From the NCBI GenBank assembly GCA_949358305.1, contig OX442323.1:2294001-2358000 (forward strand): DNA of 64,000 nucleotides. The letters run 5' to 3'. The translations under genes were made by a program, and so were the position numbers. Of the stretch, positions 47,701 to 57,900 are shown one piece after another. Each line of letters begins with the position of its first letter. The stretch's first letter is position 1. Origin of the DNA: Strigamia acuminata (taxonomy: Eukaryota; Arthropoda; Chilopoda; Geophilomorpha; Linotaeniidae). Below the pieces are notes generated by a model. It saw only the letters and a list, made by a program, of their open reading frames with translations. It had not been told where the DNA came from and ran no database searches.

Positions 47701-48090
47701 TGTGTTCATACTAGACGCAACGCAAGAAAACTGACCCAACGCAAGTTGCTTGCGTCCAAAAATTCTTGACGTTGAAGTAATCGACGCAACGCAAGGAAAA
47801 GTCTTGCAGCTAACCAATCACGATCGACTCCAACTCTCGTCAATTCATGTCTGGTTGGCAAAACTTTGCCACAAGCAAACAGGCCGCCATTTTCGGATTC
47901 TGGAACGAGTTCTAGAACTAGATCCAATTCCAGATTTCATTGAAATCATCTGATTGGCCAGACGCAAAATCAATTGTTTCAGCTCTGTTCACACGTGCCC
48001 TACAGTGTGAACAGACTACAGAGTATGCGTTGCGTTTGACTAATTTTTCCTTGCGATGCGCCGCCCCTAGTGTGAACACAAGTGTGAACC
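47701..48090. mobile_element. MITE, AGGTTCACACTTG family, copy 2 (uninterrupted)
   Basis: It starts TGTGTTCATACTAGACGCAA and ends GTGTGAACACAAGTGTGAACC. The interior aligns with 25975-27257 minus that copy's insertion. Its right edge abuts the next MITE (48091) with no gap. Confidence 0.75.
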
Positions 48091-48501
48091 TATACTCTGG
48101 CCGAGTATAAGAGTGCGCTATTTCCTATTGGCCCAGCCTTTTCACTAGTGTAGTCATCCCAAAAAATAGATCAAAATACATGTTGAGTGCTTTCCAGACA
48201 ATGCAACCGATAAGAAAATTCAAAAACGGCTTGCTTTCCTAACAAAGCAACCAATAAACACAACAGTCTGAACAAACATGTATTTAGAAATAAAACCAGC
48301 ATAAAACAGTATTTTATGATTTTAAAAAACATTTTATTATAGAAAAGAAATAAACTTACATAATTTCAAACATTAAAATAATCATACAAATTAAAAATAG
48401 AACAAGACTACTTTTCCTGGTGTAAGTACACAGTCCACAGTTAGGAGTAATCAAGCTGGACCAATAGGAAATAGCGCACTCTTATACTCAGCCAGAGTAT
48501 A
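48091..48501. mobile_element. MITE, TATACT family, copy D (411 bp)
   Basis: The left end TATACTCTGGCCGAGTATAA and the right end TTATACTCAGCCAGAGTATA are near-perfect inverses over about 41 bp (through GAGTGCGCTATTTCCTATTGG). It directly adjoins the right end of the AGGTTCACACTTG-family copy. No ORF. Confidence 0.85.
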
Positions 48502-49371
48502 GCTTAAGGGATAAATACAATGCAAGTGCGGACCCATGAACCATCTGTTTTGCTTTCCTTTAAGTTTATTTTTCAGATACAATCACATTTATCTTTGCGT
48601 AAACATTGTTTTATCACTCATTTTGGTATGCCAGCTAGTACAAAAGTGTAGCATAACTGCCACAAGTGTTAGATTTGCGCTTGGTACAAGATGGACATTC
48701 ATGCCCATGACCTTTAAGGAAATGTTGAAAATATTTTGTGTGCCTACATGCAGCATAGAGAACTGCCTCATTCAAAGCAATCTAATGTTATATTTATATA
48801 TTTATTTTACAAGGAAATGCACTTTGCCAGATCATCTGAAAACTGATTCTGTCATGGTATGAATTGATGGATAATTTTGCGCTTGTACACAAATCTGACA
48901 AACAAATTTACTGCCCGTGTTGCTTTATTAGAGAAAGCAATTTAGCTTAAGGTTGAGCTAACACAATTTTATTCGCACGTAGGCTCTTTTCGTTCTTTCT
49001 TCTTGTTCTTTGCGGTTTTTGTTCCGTCGGCTTATTATCTCGATGAGATAAAAGCGAAAAGAAACCAAATAAACTAGATCTAAGCATCTGTTCCTACGGT
49101 TGCCCTCCAAAAAAGTCATTACTTTCCTCAATCTGTTAGTTGGCACACACAACAATCATTGTGGTGTGAATTCCACATTTATTTGATCAATCGCCCTTAA
49201 AGAAATTTACTAAGCTGTATTCACTAAAAGGATCCACTGTTTGTCATTAACTTGGCTGCCTTGAAAATGTTTGTGAAAATCGGATGATTTTTATGAGTGA
49301 TTTATGTTTTATTGTTTGTGGTTTCTCGTTTTATTGATTGTAGTTTTATATCTGTTATTTGCAATTCTCTA
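48502..49371. other. intergenic, nothing recognised
   Basis: AT-rich sequence. A 108-codon ORF (48536-48862) and others lack known motifs and context. Confidence 0.3.
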
Positions 49372-49593
49372 TATACTCTGTCTGACCTTAAGAATAAAGA
49401 AAAATCCAGCCTAATTATTCCATACTGTGGAGTGTGTGAACCCACAAGCAAAAGTAGTTCCTTTCTATAGTTTGCGCGCGGTATCTTGATGCTAAACTCG
49501 TGCAGACGATTTTCTAATTCCAGTTGTAATTTAGCAGTATTAAGCCTAATATTAGGCCTAATAATCCTAAAATAAAGTAAATAAACAACTGTA

Positions 49594-49700
49594 TTTTGGT
49601 ATGGCATTTTGGTGTGGGATTTTGGTATGGTATTTTGGTATGACATTTTGGTATGGTATTTTGGTATTTTGATATGGTATTTTGATATTTTAGTATGGTA
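49594..49700. repeat. TGGTATTT satellite, left part, before the gypsy insertion
   Basis: Repeats of ATTTTGGTATGGT with variants (GGTGTGGG, GATATGG). It continues after the retrotransposon at 62808, with the 4-bp target GGTA duplicated. Confidence 0.9.
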
Positions 49701-50741
49701 TGTCACGTCGTAGTCGACTTTTTAACAATGGTTTCGGAAATTTAAGAATTTCCAGGGATTGTAATAACCAGAAAATTTAGGTTCGCAGGCGCTGCAACTC
49801 TTAAAACTTTGCCGGGGGTGGTAGCTAGGTTAAGACAGCGTCTATTCGTGAAATCTGTATTTTATGGGTGCAGGATTCAATTCGGGCGCCGTACAAAATG
49901 GCGAACGTTGATACTTCGAATTTAAGACCAAAATATCGCTCTTCACTAGGGAAAATGTCGTCATATGCTAGGCGTACTTACGAAGAGTATGTTTCTTCTC
50001 CTGGACACGCGCAAACGTTGGGTGAACGCGCAAACAGGTACCAAACCGCAGACAACGTCGTCGAACCGTTGATAATGAAATGAATACGCAATTGAGACGA
50101 GTATGAGTTCAAAATGTCTAGGCTGAGGAGGAAGTCACAGTCGTGGCATAAAATGTATTGACGAATTGAGACCGTCGAATACGCCGTTTTTCCAGTAATT
50201 TGTACGCAAATAATGGGCAAATAATAAATGTTGTGGTTAGTTAGACTAACATGAGAATTCGGGCTGCAATGTGACCGTATGCGTTGAGACGCAACATAAT
50301 CGCACTTGGAAATCTCCTAGTTGAGACAGGAGCTGTTGTCTAGTCGAAGGCGAAAATTATTCTCTCTGTCAAAAATGTCTTGACAGAACAAGTCACCTCT
50401 GATCACATGTCAAAGGCCAAGTCAATTCCTAATGGGGACTGGGCAGAAAACAGGCGATCAGGGGTGAAATATGTAAATTTAGAGCGCGATTATATCAACT
50501 TATTGCAGAATTCTCATGAATTGTCTGGATGGGGTGATTAAAACCAGGCCAAATTAAAGATAAATATCAAAAATAAGGAAAATAACATAAAATAAAATAA
50601 TAAATTTAGATTTGGGAAAAATAAAATGATTTAGGGAAACTAGAACAATTTCTCAATATGATTGGGGAAAATTTAAAGGAAAGGCGCAAAATGCGCTTAA
50701 AATTTTGAAAATTATTACTGTCTAAAGTCAGGACCGTGACA
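49701..50741 (-). repeat. gypsy 3' LTR
   Basis: 1041 bp, TGTCACG to CGTGACA, preceded on the sense strand by a G-rich polypurine tract. It carries the same antisense ORF (49868-50083) as the other LTR, with identical translation. Confidence 0.95.
49868..50083 (+). CDS. antisense ORF in the gypsy LTR, copy in 3' LTR
   Basis: Same translation as 61934-62149, as expected from identical LTRs. Here transcription antisense to the element would read into the element from the left flank. Confidence 0.25.
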   Translation: MQDSIRAPYKMANVDTSNLRPKYRSSLGKMSSYARRTYEEYVSSPGHAQTLGERANRYQTADNVVEPLIMK

Positions 50742-50755
50742 TTCCCCCCCACCTA
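50742..50755 (-). other. gypsy polypurine tract
   Basis: The sense strand reads AGGTGGGGGGGAA directly before the 3' LTR, with seven consecutive Gs, the expected plus-strand primer. Confidence 0.85.
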
Positions 50756-51413
50756 GATGTTTATTATATGGTTTTTATATAATCAACATCTAAATGGAGT
50801 TAACAAACATGATTGATAAAAATTTGAACATATAAATAAATAAAAATAATGAATCAACAACATTAATCTCATAATAAACACATAACACAGGTAGGGATTT
50901 ATTTGGACAGACGCAACAGGCGCACAACTTGGCGCAACTACAGACAAGAACAAACAAACACGAACAAATGGGTTTAGGAGAGGAATATTGTAAAAAATCG
51001 TTTGATTAAAAATTAACAGAATCAATAGACGTTTAGGCGCTAATTACGACTAAATTCTAAACAAAATAATAAAATTTGTTAAATTATTTGATAACACTTG
51101 GAATCAACAATGACACTTTTTGTTATGACTAGAGGATTAAATATCTCAAGATTAATTAACAATGCCTACGGGTGGCAAAATCTCTATAAAAATGTAAATT
51201 ATTAGCAAATAAAAATATTGATTAGGCGCTGATTTGGCGTCAATTATCACAATATAAGGATAGCAAAATTTCAATGATCACAAATGGTTAATAAAAATGA
51301 TTAGCAAAAAATGATTATTAAAATATAAATATCAAAAAATAAAAAGTTCGCAAACGAATATTATCTTCTTTCGTAGGCGTTTGAGTTTTCACGGAACTTT
51401 ACGTAAAAAATCT

Positions 51414-51575
51414 TCATCGAGGCGCATAACAATCACACTTTAAACAATTATAACACTTATCGTTTGTATCACAATTATCACAATAAAGTTCACACACACA
51501 ACAGTTCGTATATGGGTTTTTAGAAGGCGCAAAGTCACTGTAGGTTTTCAAATACAATCTTTTAGACGTTGCCAT
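51414..51575 (-). CDS. ORF4, 53-aa Cys-rich small protein overlapping the end of ORF3
   Basis: ATGGCAACGTCTAA: this ATG lies within the last codons of ORF3, and the ORF3 stop is read through in another frame. The product has a basic start (MATSKRLYLK) and then nine Cys within about 27 residues (CCVCELYCDNC, then CYNCLKCDCY), closing with a stop at 51414. The spacing CxxxCxxC..CxxCxxCxC suggests metal binding. The same frame is open 12 codons further upstream (51611). Small Cys-rich regulatory proteins occur in complex retroviruses, but no homology is claimed. A chance ORF is possible because of its size. Confidence 0.45.
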   Translation of the reverse strand: MATSKRLYLKTYSDFAPSKNPYTNCCVCELYCDNCDTNDKCYNCLKCDCYAPR

Positions 51576-54435
51576 CCATAAATGCAGATGGGCCGGAACC
51601 GTCGATCGCACAATAAATCAATCTAAGCGCTGTTTTCACGAGGATCACTCTCACCTGTTGCTTAGAAGTCGCGTAGCACTTCCGGCTAATTCGGTTCACT
51701 CGGTGAAGGAAATGTTCAATATAATATTGTTTAAGGTCGGCCAACACCTTTTCTCCCTTGGTGTGGTCCAGGTGAAGGTCCGAGAATATAATCGTCTCGA
51801 AAAGGCGTGACAAAATCTTCCAATCCACGACCAATTTAACAGTTGGTTCCCACGGAAGCGAATAAATAATCTCGTCGATCGGGATGATTTCCTCCATAAT
51901 TGCTAACGCGCAGGTTGGCTCCACGAGACGTCTTTCCTTGAGCTGTGGTGGTTCACGCAGACTCTCACGTGTGACAACCTCGCTTGCACTGTCGTCACTC
52001 TCCTTCGGCGGTGTCAAAATCATCTTAGGCATCTTTGACATCAACGGCGATCGACGCCCAGCCTTTGCACCGCCCCGTCCAACTCCAGGAAGTTTGAAAA
52101 GCTCGTCGGCCTGAATTACCTCAATCTTGTTGTGTTCTTGCGCCGCCAGGAATGCCTTGTGGTTCTCCTCGTCGCCCGTTGATTCGCGAAGCGACTCGAC
52201 ATCCGACATCGAGGAACCCATATCCGATGATAACTCCGAGGCGAGTTTTCCGGTGTCCGCCACAATTACGGGATCGTATCTGAACGAATATTTGGTTCGG
52301 GGATCCGCCAGTTTTGGATTCTCAGCAATCGCATCCTCGAATTGTTGCACCAATTTCTCAGGCGCCAGTTCGATGAGAATCTTCTCTGAAAAGTTCTTAA
52401 TTTCATCCTCCGTCATGATCAACTCTGGATCCAGTGGTGGTTTGGCGGGCGCATTTCTCTCGTCCTCCAGTCGCTGGGCCTCTTTGAGCGCGTCGGCCTC
52501 TCGAAATCGTTTGACAGCGTCACGACGACTCTGATGCATTTGGGTGATGATCTCTTTTAAATTAAAGTGCACGGCGTGCACAATGAGGTGATGGACCGCG
52601 TGTTCGTTTCCGGTACAGTCCTTTGTCATTTTCGCTTCAATTTCCTTCGCGATGTTCCCGAGGCGTCCGAAAATCGTTCCGACGACCGTCTTGAAGTCCG
52701 AGGCGCTGACGTTGAAATCCAAATTAATCGACATCTTGAAGAGTTCGCTCCATCCTTCCGATCTCAGGTTGATTCGTCCTTGACCCCTGTTCTCCATGGG
52801 GTACAGTATCTCAAGCTCGTGGCGCCGGAATATTTCGGACATCTGAGTGAAAATACGGTCTGGGCGCATCGTACATCCATTTCGGTCGAATCCCTGGAGA
52901 TATCGTGGCTTCAGAGACGCGCATCCCTCAGACGACGTTGATCCGTTTGAGACCGCTGAAATGGCCTTAACAATTGGATTAGAAATCTTGTTTTCCAATC
53001 TCTTGACGTCGTGGATCTTTGCGCACTCCTCCGCATCTCTCGCAATCTCGGCAGCGATATTCGCGATGGATGAAGACGGTGTAAAGTTTAGCAACGCCTT
53101 AATATCTCGGTCAACCTGTGGGGAAAAATCAGCTTTAATTAGTTTTGTATTAAAATCAGCAATTGTGTCCATTTGTGTGTTTGAAGTTGCAATTTTGGAG
53201 TACGTAATCGGCACTGATGTCGCAGCAACTGAAGTCATCATCTTGGGCGTCACATTCGATTGAGTCACAGTGGTGACATCGACAGGTCGGGCAGTCTGGC
53301 TCGATTCAGACGTCTCAATCAAAGATGATTTGTTTTTTACGACATAAAAATAAGGAATGACGATCGGCGCAGCAGTGGTCACCGTTGTAACGTTGGTTAA
53401 CTTCGCCTCCGCCGTCGTCACACTCGATTCCGTTTTGATGATCGGGGTCGACATCGTGTTGATATTACTAATTTTCTCTCTCTCTCTTCTGTTTTCTTCA
53501 TTCTTCTTTACCTTTTTAATCACTTGATCGCCCAACGAAAGCTCTTCTGTTGGTTTAACGACAGGCAAGGCGGCAGGCGCTCCTCCAACCGCTCCATCTT
53601 CCTCGACTATAATCGAAGATGCGCTCGATGTTGGTCCGGATCGTCCCGTCACGAAGTGAGTGTCCCGGTTCGCCTCCGCTCCAATTCTCTTTGTTACTTT
53701 CTGCGTGTACTCTTTCAAACGATGCGTGCTTCGCTCCTCGTACGTATGTCGTGGGCGCAGATTTGAATGTTGAAATGGCAAGTCGGCCGCAACTCTCTCC
53801 GGCTCCGAATACGCTCTTTTCGCATCCGCGATTACATTAGGCGCCGTCAAACACAGTTCTATGCCCGATTCCACATCGTAGGTCTTTCCTTCAGGCGTCA
53901 CAAACTGGTCCGGAAGCTCGGCAGGTTGCTCGCCGGCAATTATGTAGGCTCCCTCTGGATATTTCCAAGTCAACGGCCGGATTCCCTTCTCCTTCGCCAA
54001 TTGCTTTATGCGTGCCAAATATGACGCGTGTGCATGACGAAAACGAGCGATGGCGTTTGCACTGCCGAATGGAATCCTCGGCGGCGGAAAATCCACTCCA
54101 GCCAACGAAGTTTTATCTATCGACTCATAACCAAGTACATAAGCGAACATGAGGCGCATCCATTTCCTAAATTTGCAACGGCGCAAGTCACCGCCGCCCC
54201 GACACGCTCGGCATTCTCGTGGCGCCCGCAGTTGGTAAATTTCAAATCCTGTACCACTACAAACTGGACACAGTTCATAGTTTGGAAAACTTTGGTCGTT
54301 TGGGTGGTCCGGATGAAAGCGTGGCACCAGTCCTTCGCCCGACGCTTCAATTGGTGGCATCGGCAGGTATTTTGGATAACCTTTTTGCGTTGGTTTTGGA
54401 ATCGTAATTGTTACTTTTGGATCGTAGGACGCCAT
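51562..54435 (-). CDS. ORF3 of the gypsy element, 957 aa, unknown function, env position
   Basis: Intact frame downstream of pol, where some gypsy elements carry env. I see no signal peptide, fusion peptide or membrane segment, so it is not a typical envelope. Near the N terminus Cys 56, 59, 75 and 78 form CPVCSGTG and CRACRGGG, two CxxCxGxG motifs like those of the DnaJ zinc-binding region, followed by an Arg/Lys-rich segment (LRRCKFRKWMR). Residues about 240-480 are Ser/Thr/Val-rich and probably disordered. Residues about 520-680 look folded and helical (GFDRNGCTMRPDRIF, HLIVHAVHFNLKEIITQM), followed by an acidic stretch and a C-terminal folded segment. TTTCCATTTCTTTTAG (exon start 54457) just upstream is a good splice acceptor. 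Possible roles include RNA or Gag binding; none is shown. Confidence 0.85.
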   Translation of the reverse strand: MASYDPKVTITIPKPTQKGYPKYLPMPPIEASGEGLVPRFHPDHPNDQSFPNYELCPVCSGTGFEIYQLRAPRECRACRGGGDLRRCKFRKWMRLMFAYVLGYESIDKTSLAGVDFPPPRIPFGSANAIARFRHAHASYLARIKQLAKEKGIRPLTWKYPEGAYIIAGEQPAELPDQFVTPEGKTYDVESGIELCLTAPNVIADAKRAYSEPERVAADLPFQHSNLRPRHTYEERSTHRLKEYTQKVTKRIGAEANRDTHFVTGRSGPTSSASSIIVEEDGAVGGAPAALPVVKPTEELSLGDQVIKKVKKNEENRREREKISNINTMSTPIIKTESSVTTAEAKLTNVTTVTTAAPIVIPYFYVVKNKSSLIETSESSQTARPVDVTTVTQSNVTPKMMTSVAATSVPITYSKIATSNTQMDTIADFNTKLIKADFSPQVDRDIKALLNFTPSSSIANIAAEIARDAEECAKIHDVKRLENKISNPIVKAISAVSNGSTSSEGCASLKPRYLQGFDRNGCTMRPDRIFTQMSEIFRRHELEILYPMENRGQGRINLRSEGWSELFKMSINLDFNVSASDFKTVVGTIFGRLGNIAKEIEAKMTKDCTGNEHAVHHLIVHAVHFNLKEIITQMHQSRRDAVKRFREADALKEAQRLEDERNAPAKPPLDPELIMTEDEIKNFSEKILIELAPEKLVQQFEDAIAENPKLADPRTKYSFRYDPVIVADTGKLASELSSDMGSSMSDVESLRESTGDEENHKAFLAAQEHNKIEVIQADELFKLPGVGRGGAKAGRRSPLMSKMPKMILTPPKESDDSASEVVTRESLREPPQLKERRLVEPTCALAIMEEIIPIDEIIYSLPWEPTVKLVVDWKILSRLFETIIFSDLHLDHTKGEKVLADLKQYYIEHFLHRVNRISRKCYATSKQQVRVILVKTALRLIYCAIDGSGPSAFMDGNV

Positions 54436-54444
54436 AATAAATTA

Positions 54445-54475
54445 TCGTAAAGTGAAACTAAAAGAAATGGAAATT
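54445..54475 (-). promoter_or_regulatory. candidate splice acceptor for ORF3 subgenomic mRNA
   Basis: The sense strand reads TTTCCATTTCTTTTAG|TTTCAC, with AG at 54459-54458, 22 bases before the ORF3 ATG. With the GTAAGTACG donor in the 5' LTR (62047) it would make an mRNA skipping gag and pol, as env mRNAs of retroviruses and errantiviruses are made. Inferred from sequence only. Confidence 0.45.
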
Positions 54476-54966
54476 TTCCAGAAAGAAAAAGTTATTTTAA
54501 CGAAAATATTCAATTAAAAATAAATTGTTGTGAGATAGAAAGTACTTACGGGTGATAGACGCACAATTTCTAACAATATTTATCCAATTTAAGTGATTGT
54601 TAAGTTTTTTGAGGCGCGACTATTCAGACGCAAATTAAAATGTGGCTAAGTCGTGCCCTCACATGTCTTTAATACACGCGGTCTCGCTACGGGGTCGCCT
54701 CGTCATAAAATATGACACGGACCTCTCGCGTGAACGAGATTTAATCACGCACTTCGAAGAAGCATGAGTTTGGACTTAGTAAATTTTTGTATCATCATTT
54801 TAAATTGATGAATTTCAAATTCCTAAACTAATCTTTACTTACTATTTTCAGCGTCTATCCTCCGTAAATATTTGGTTTAAAGCAGGGAAAATTATAAACA
54901 CAAGAAGGAAAGAAGGTTGGGTAAAGTAAAGAAAGAAATAAAATTATAAAATGAAAAGAAATTAAG

Positions 54967-57900
54967 TTATTTTATCGAAAATGAAGCGATGATGGTTTCA
55001 ATTTCCGATGTAAACGCAGCAACATGTTTTTCGATCATTGTTGCGTCCGTTTGGTCCAAATCATCATCATTATTGAACCAATGGCGCAATTCCACGACGT
55101 TATACGGCAGCATTCGACGACCATCCTTGTCCATAAGAATGACAGTGTTGGGTCCAGTTAATTTATGGATTACGTAAACGCCTTCCGTCCTCTGTCGAAG
55201 TCCTGCAGCAAACTGTCGGTCCGCTGATGACAATTGTCGATTTTTAATAGACACAAAATCGCCTGGTTTGAAATCGTGTGGTCTTCTTTTTCGATCGAAC
55301 CAACGTTTATGTCTAATTTGAGCTCTTTGTAAATTTGCAGTGGCATTATTTCGCAATTCTCTCATCAATTCATGCGTCTCTCGCGCTCGTGCTGGTGGCA
55401 GCGGCTGTCCATCGTCGGTGTCTGAATCGAAATCACCTGGATAACGCGCCTCCTGTCCCGTCACCATTTGATAAGGAGAATATTGAAGCGAAGCTTGATA
55501 TGCTGAGTTGATTGCTAGCACAAAATATCCTATGTGAACGTCCCAGCGCACATGCTCTTCAATATATGCCAAAATGCAGTTTTTTAATGCTTGGTTTAAT
55601 CTTTCGGCTAAGTTCCCCTGTGGATGATAAACAGCCGTGTAGCGATTGATGGCGCCAAAACTCTGACATGCAGCCTGGAATTCCATTGAACGGAAAGCTG
55701 GCGCATTGTCACTTATAATAACTTTTGGAAATGCCCATCGCTGAATAAATCCTTGCAATTGTTTGATTGTTGTCTTCCAGTCAGATGTCTCGGTCAATCT
55801 TACATCTAACCACCGACTGGCGGCATCCACAATTACTAATGCGTAACAATGTCCTCCAATCGATCGGGGCTTCTTACCATAATAATCGATGTAAATTGTG
55901 TGAAACAAATGTCGTGGTTTGGCCATGATCATTGGTCCATATGGGAGGCGATTCAACGGCTTGGCCCGTTGACATGGTTCACATTTTTGAATCCAAAGCA
56001 AAACGTCCTCCTTCATTTTTGGCCAATAAACTCGGGCCCGGAGTCGATGAAGTGTTTTCTCAACTCCTAAATGTCCGCAGCTCGGCGGGTAATGCAGAGC
56101 TTTGAAATATTGTTCGCGTAACACTAGGGGCAAATAGATTTGTCTTCTACGGCGAATTTTGTTTATGTCGATCGGTGGATAACGACATAACATTCCCTTA
56201 TAAATAGCAAAATCTACGGCACGATACCTGATACGCGCTGCTTGTACTTGGTCGTTGGGCAAATGTCCTTGATCAAGATATTCGATTAATTCGGCGCTCC
56301 ACGTGTCTTCGTGTTGTCGACGAATTATTTCGTTAACAGTTGGTATTAGACGAAATGGTTGGTGGTCTTGCGGCGCCTCATGGAGTCGCTCGGCCTCGTC
56401 CTCTTCTTCGTCTTGTTGTTCATCAGCAACAGGGCGTCTCGTCGCATTTCTTTGAAATTGTGATCGATCTTGACGCACTTGCTGTGGCATAAATCCTGCA
56501 CGTCCCATCCATGCTGGTCGATAAGTTGTCGAATCGTCCGACGAATCCGAATCCGGACCTCCATATCCGTCATAATTCGGTCGCGCAGCTCCAGATGGTC
56601 CTGCAGGTGGGCTCAACATATTAGGGGTCGGAAATGATGCAGTCGGCACATTTGGCGATGGCAGAGGCGACATCAAAGGTGGCAATGGTGCAACAGCCCC
56701 AGGAGGCGTCGAAACTTGCTTCTGTTGACGCGCTCTGGCTCGAGTTAATACCTGATAATTTGGTGGCGGTCTCTTCTTGTTTTTAGAACCTTTTGGCCTG
56801 CCCAATTTTGGTTTAATTTGTTGTTGTCGTCTTTGCGCTCTTGTCATCACAGCTGCGTTATTTCGTTGTTGTGCCGCAGCCAATCCAACTCCAATAATGT
56901 TGATTATTGGCAATTTTGGCCAATCATTTGGGTCGTCAAAATAGGCGATGTAGCATGTTTCATCAACGAGAGGCGAGTCGTCTGCATCCAATGGTTCCAC
57001 AGGCGCACGGCTAAGGGCATCCGCAACACGATTCTGGGCTCCTGAGCAGTAAAGAAATGTAAATTTGTACTCACTGAGGGACAGAACCCATCGTGCCAGG
57101 CGTCCTTTTGGTTCTCGCTGCTGGAAAAGCCACTTTAACGACAAATGATCGCTTTCTAAATAAAAATTCATCATCTCAAGATATACACGAAATCTTTTGA
57201 CCGCCCAAACCGCCGCCAAGCATTCAATTTCAGTAACGCTGTAATTCTTTTCAGCAGAATTCAATGCACGTGATGCAAAGGCAATTGGTGTTCGTTCACC
57301 TTGATCATTTAATTGCATGAGTGCAGCGCCCAAACCTGAATAGCTGGCGTCTGTTTGCAGTATGTATGGCTTGGTCCAATCTGGGAATCTTCGGTGTAGA
57401 GTTGGTTCAGCCAGTCCTCTCTTGAGTGAATTAAATGCTTCTTGGTGTTGGATCGTCCAATTCCACTCAGAATCTTTTTTGAGCAAAGGGCGAAACACCT
57501 CGCATGTTTTTGAATAATTTGGAAAAAATGACTGATAATAACCAATCATTCCTTTGAATCTTTGTAATTCTTTGATGTTGGTAGGCGCCGGAAAATATTG
57601 AATTGCCGTCACCTTATTTGGATTTGGTTTAATGTGTCCAGCCTCTACAATATGTCCTAAAACCTCGAGCGATGTTCTGCACAATTCCGTCTTGTTGGCG
57701 TTCATCGTGAATCCCGCCTCATCCAAGGCTTGAAGAATTATTTTGAGATGTTGTACATGCTCCTCGAAAGTCTTGCTGAAAATTATGACGTCATCGAGAT
57801 AAACGAACACGAACTTGTAAAGATATTTCGACAAAGTTTTGTTCATGGCTCTCTGTAGAGTTGCTGGGCCATTAATGGGTCCAAATGGCATTCTCACATA

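Noticed and set aside
51562-54435. ORF3 as a retroviral envelope
   Set aside because: No signal peptide, furin-type site followed by a fusion peptide, or transmembrane anchor is visible.
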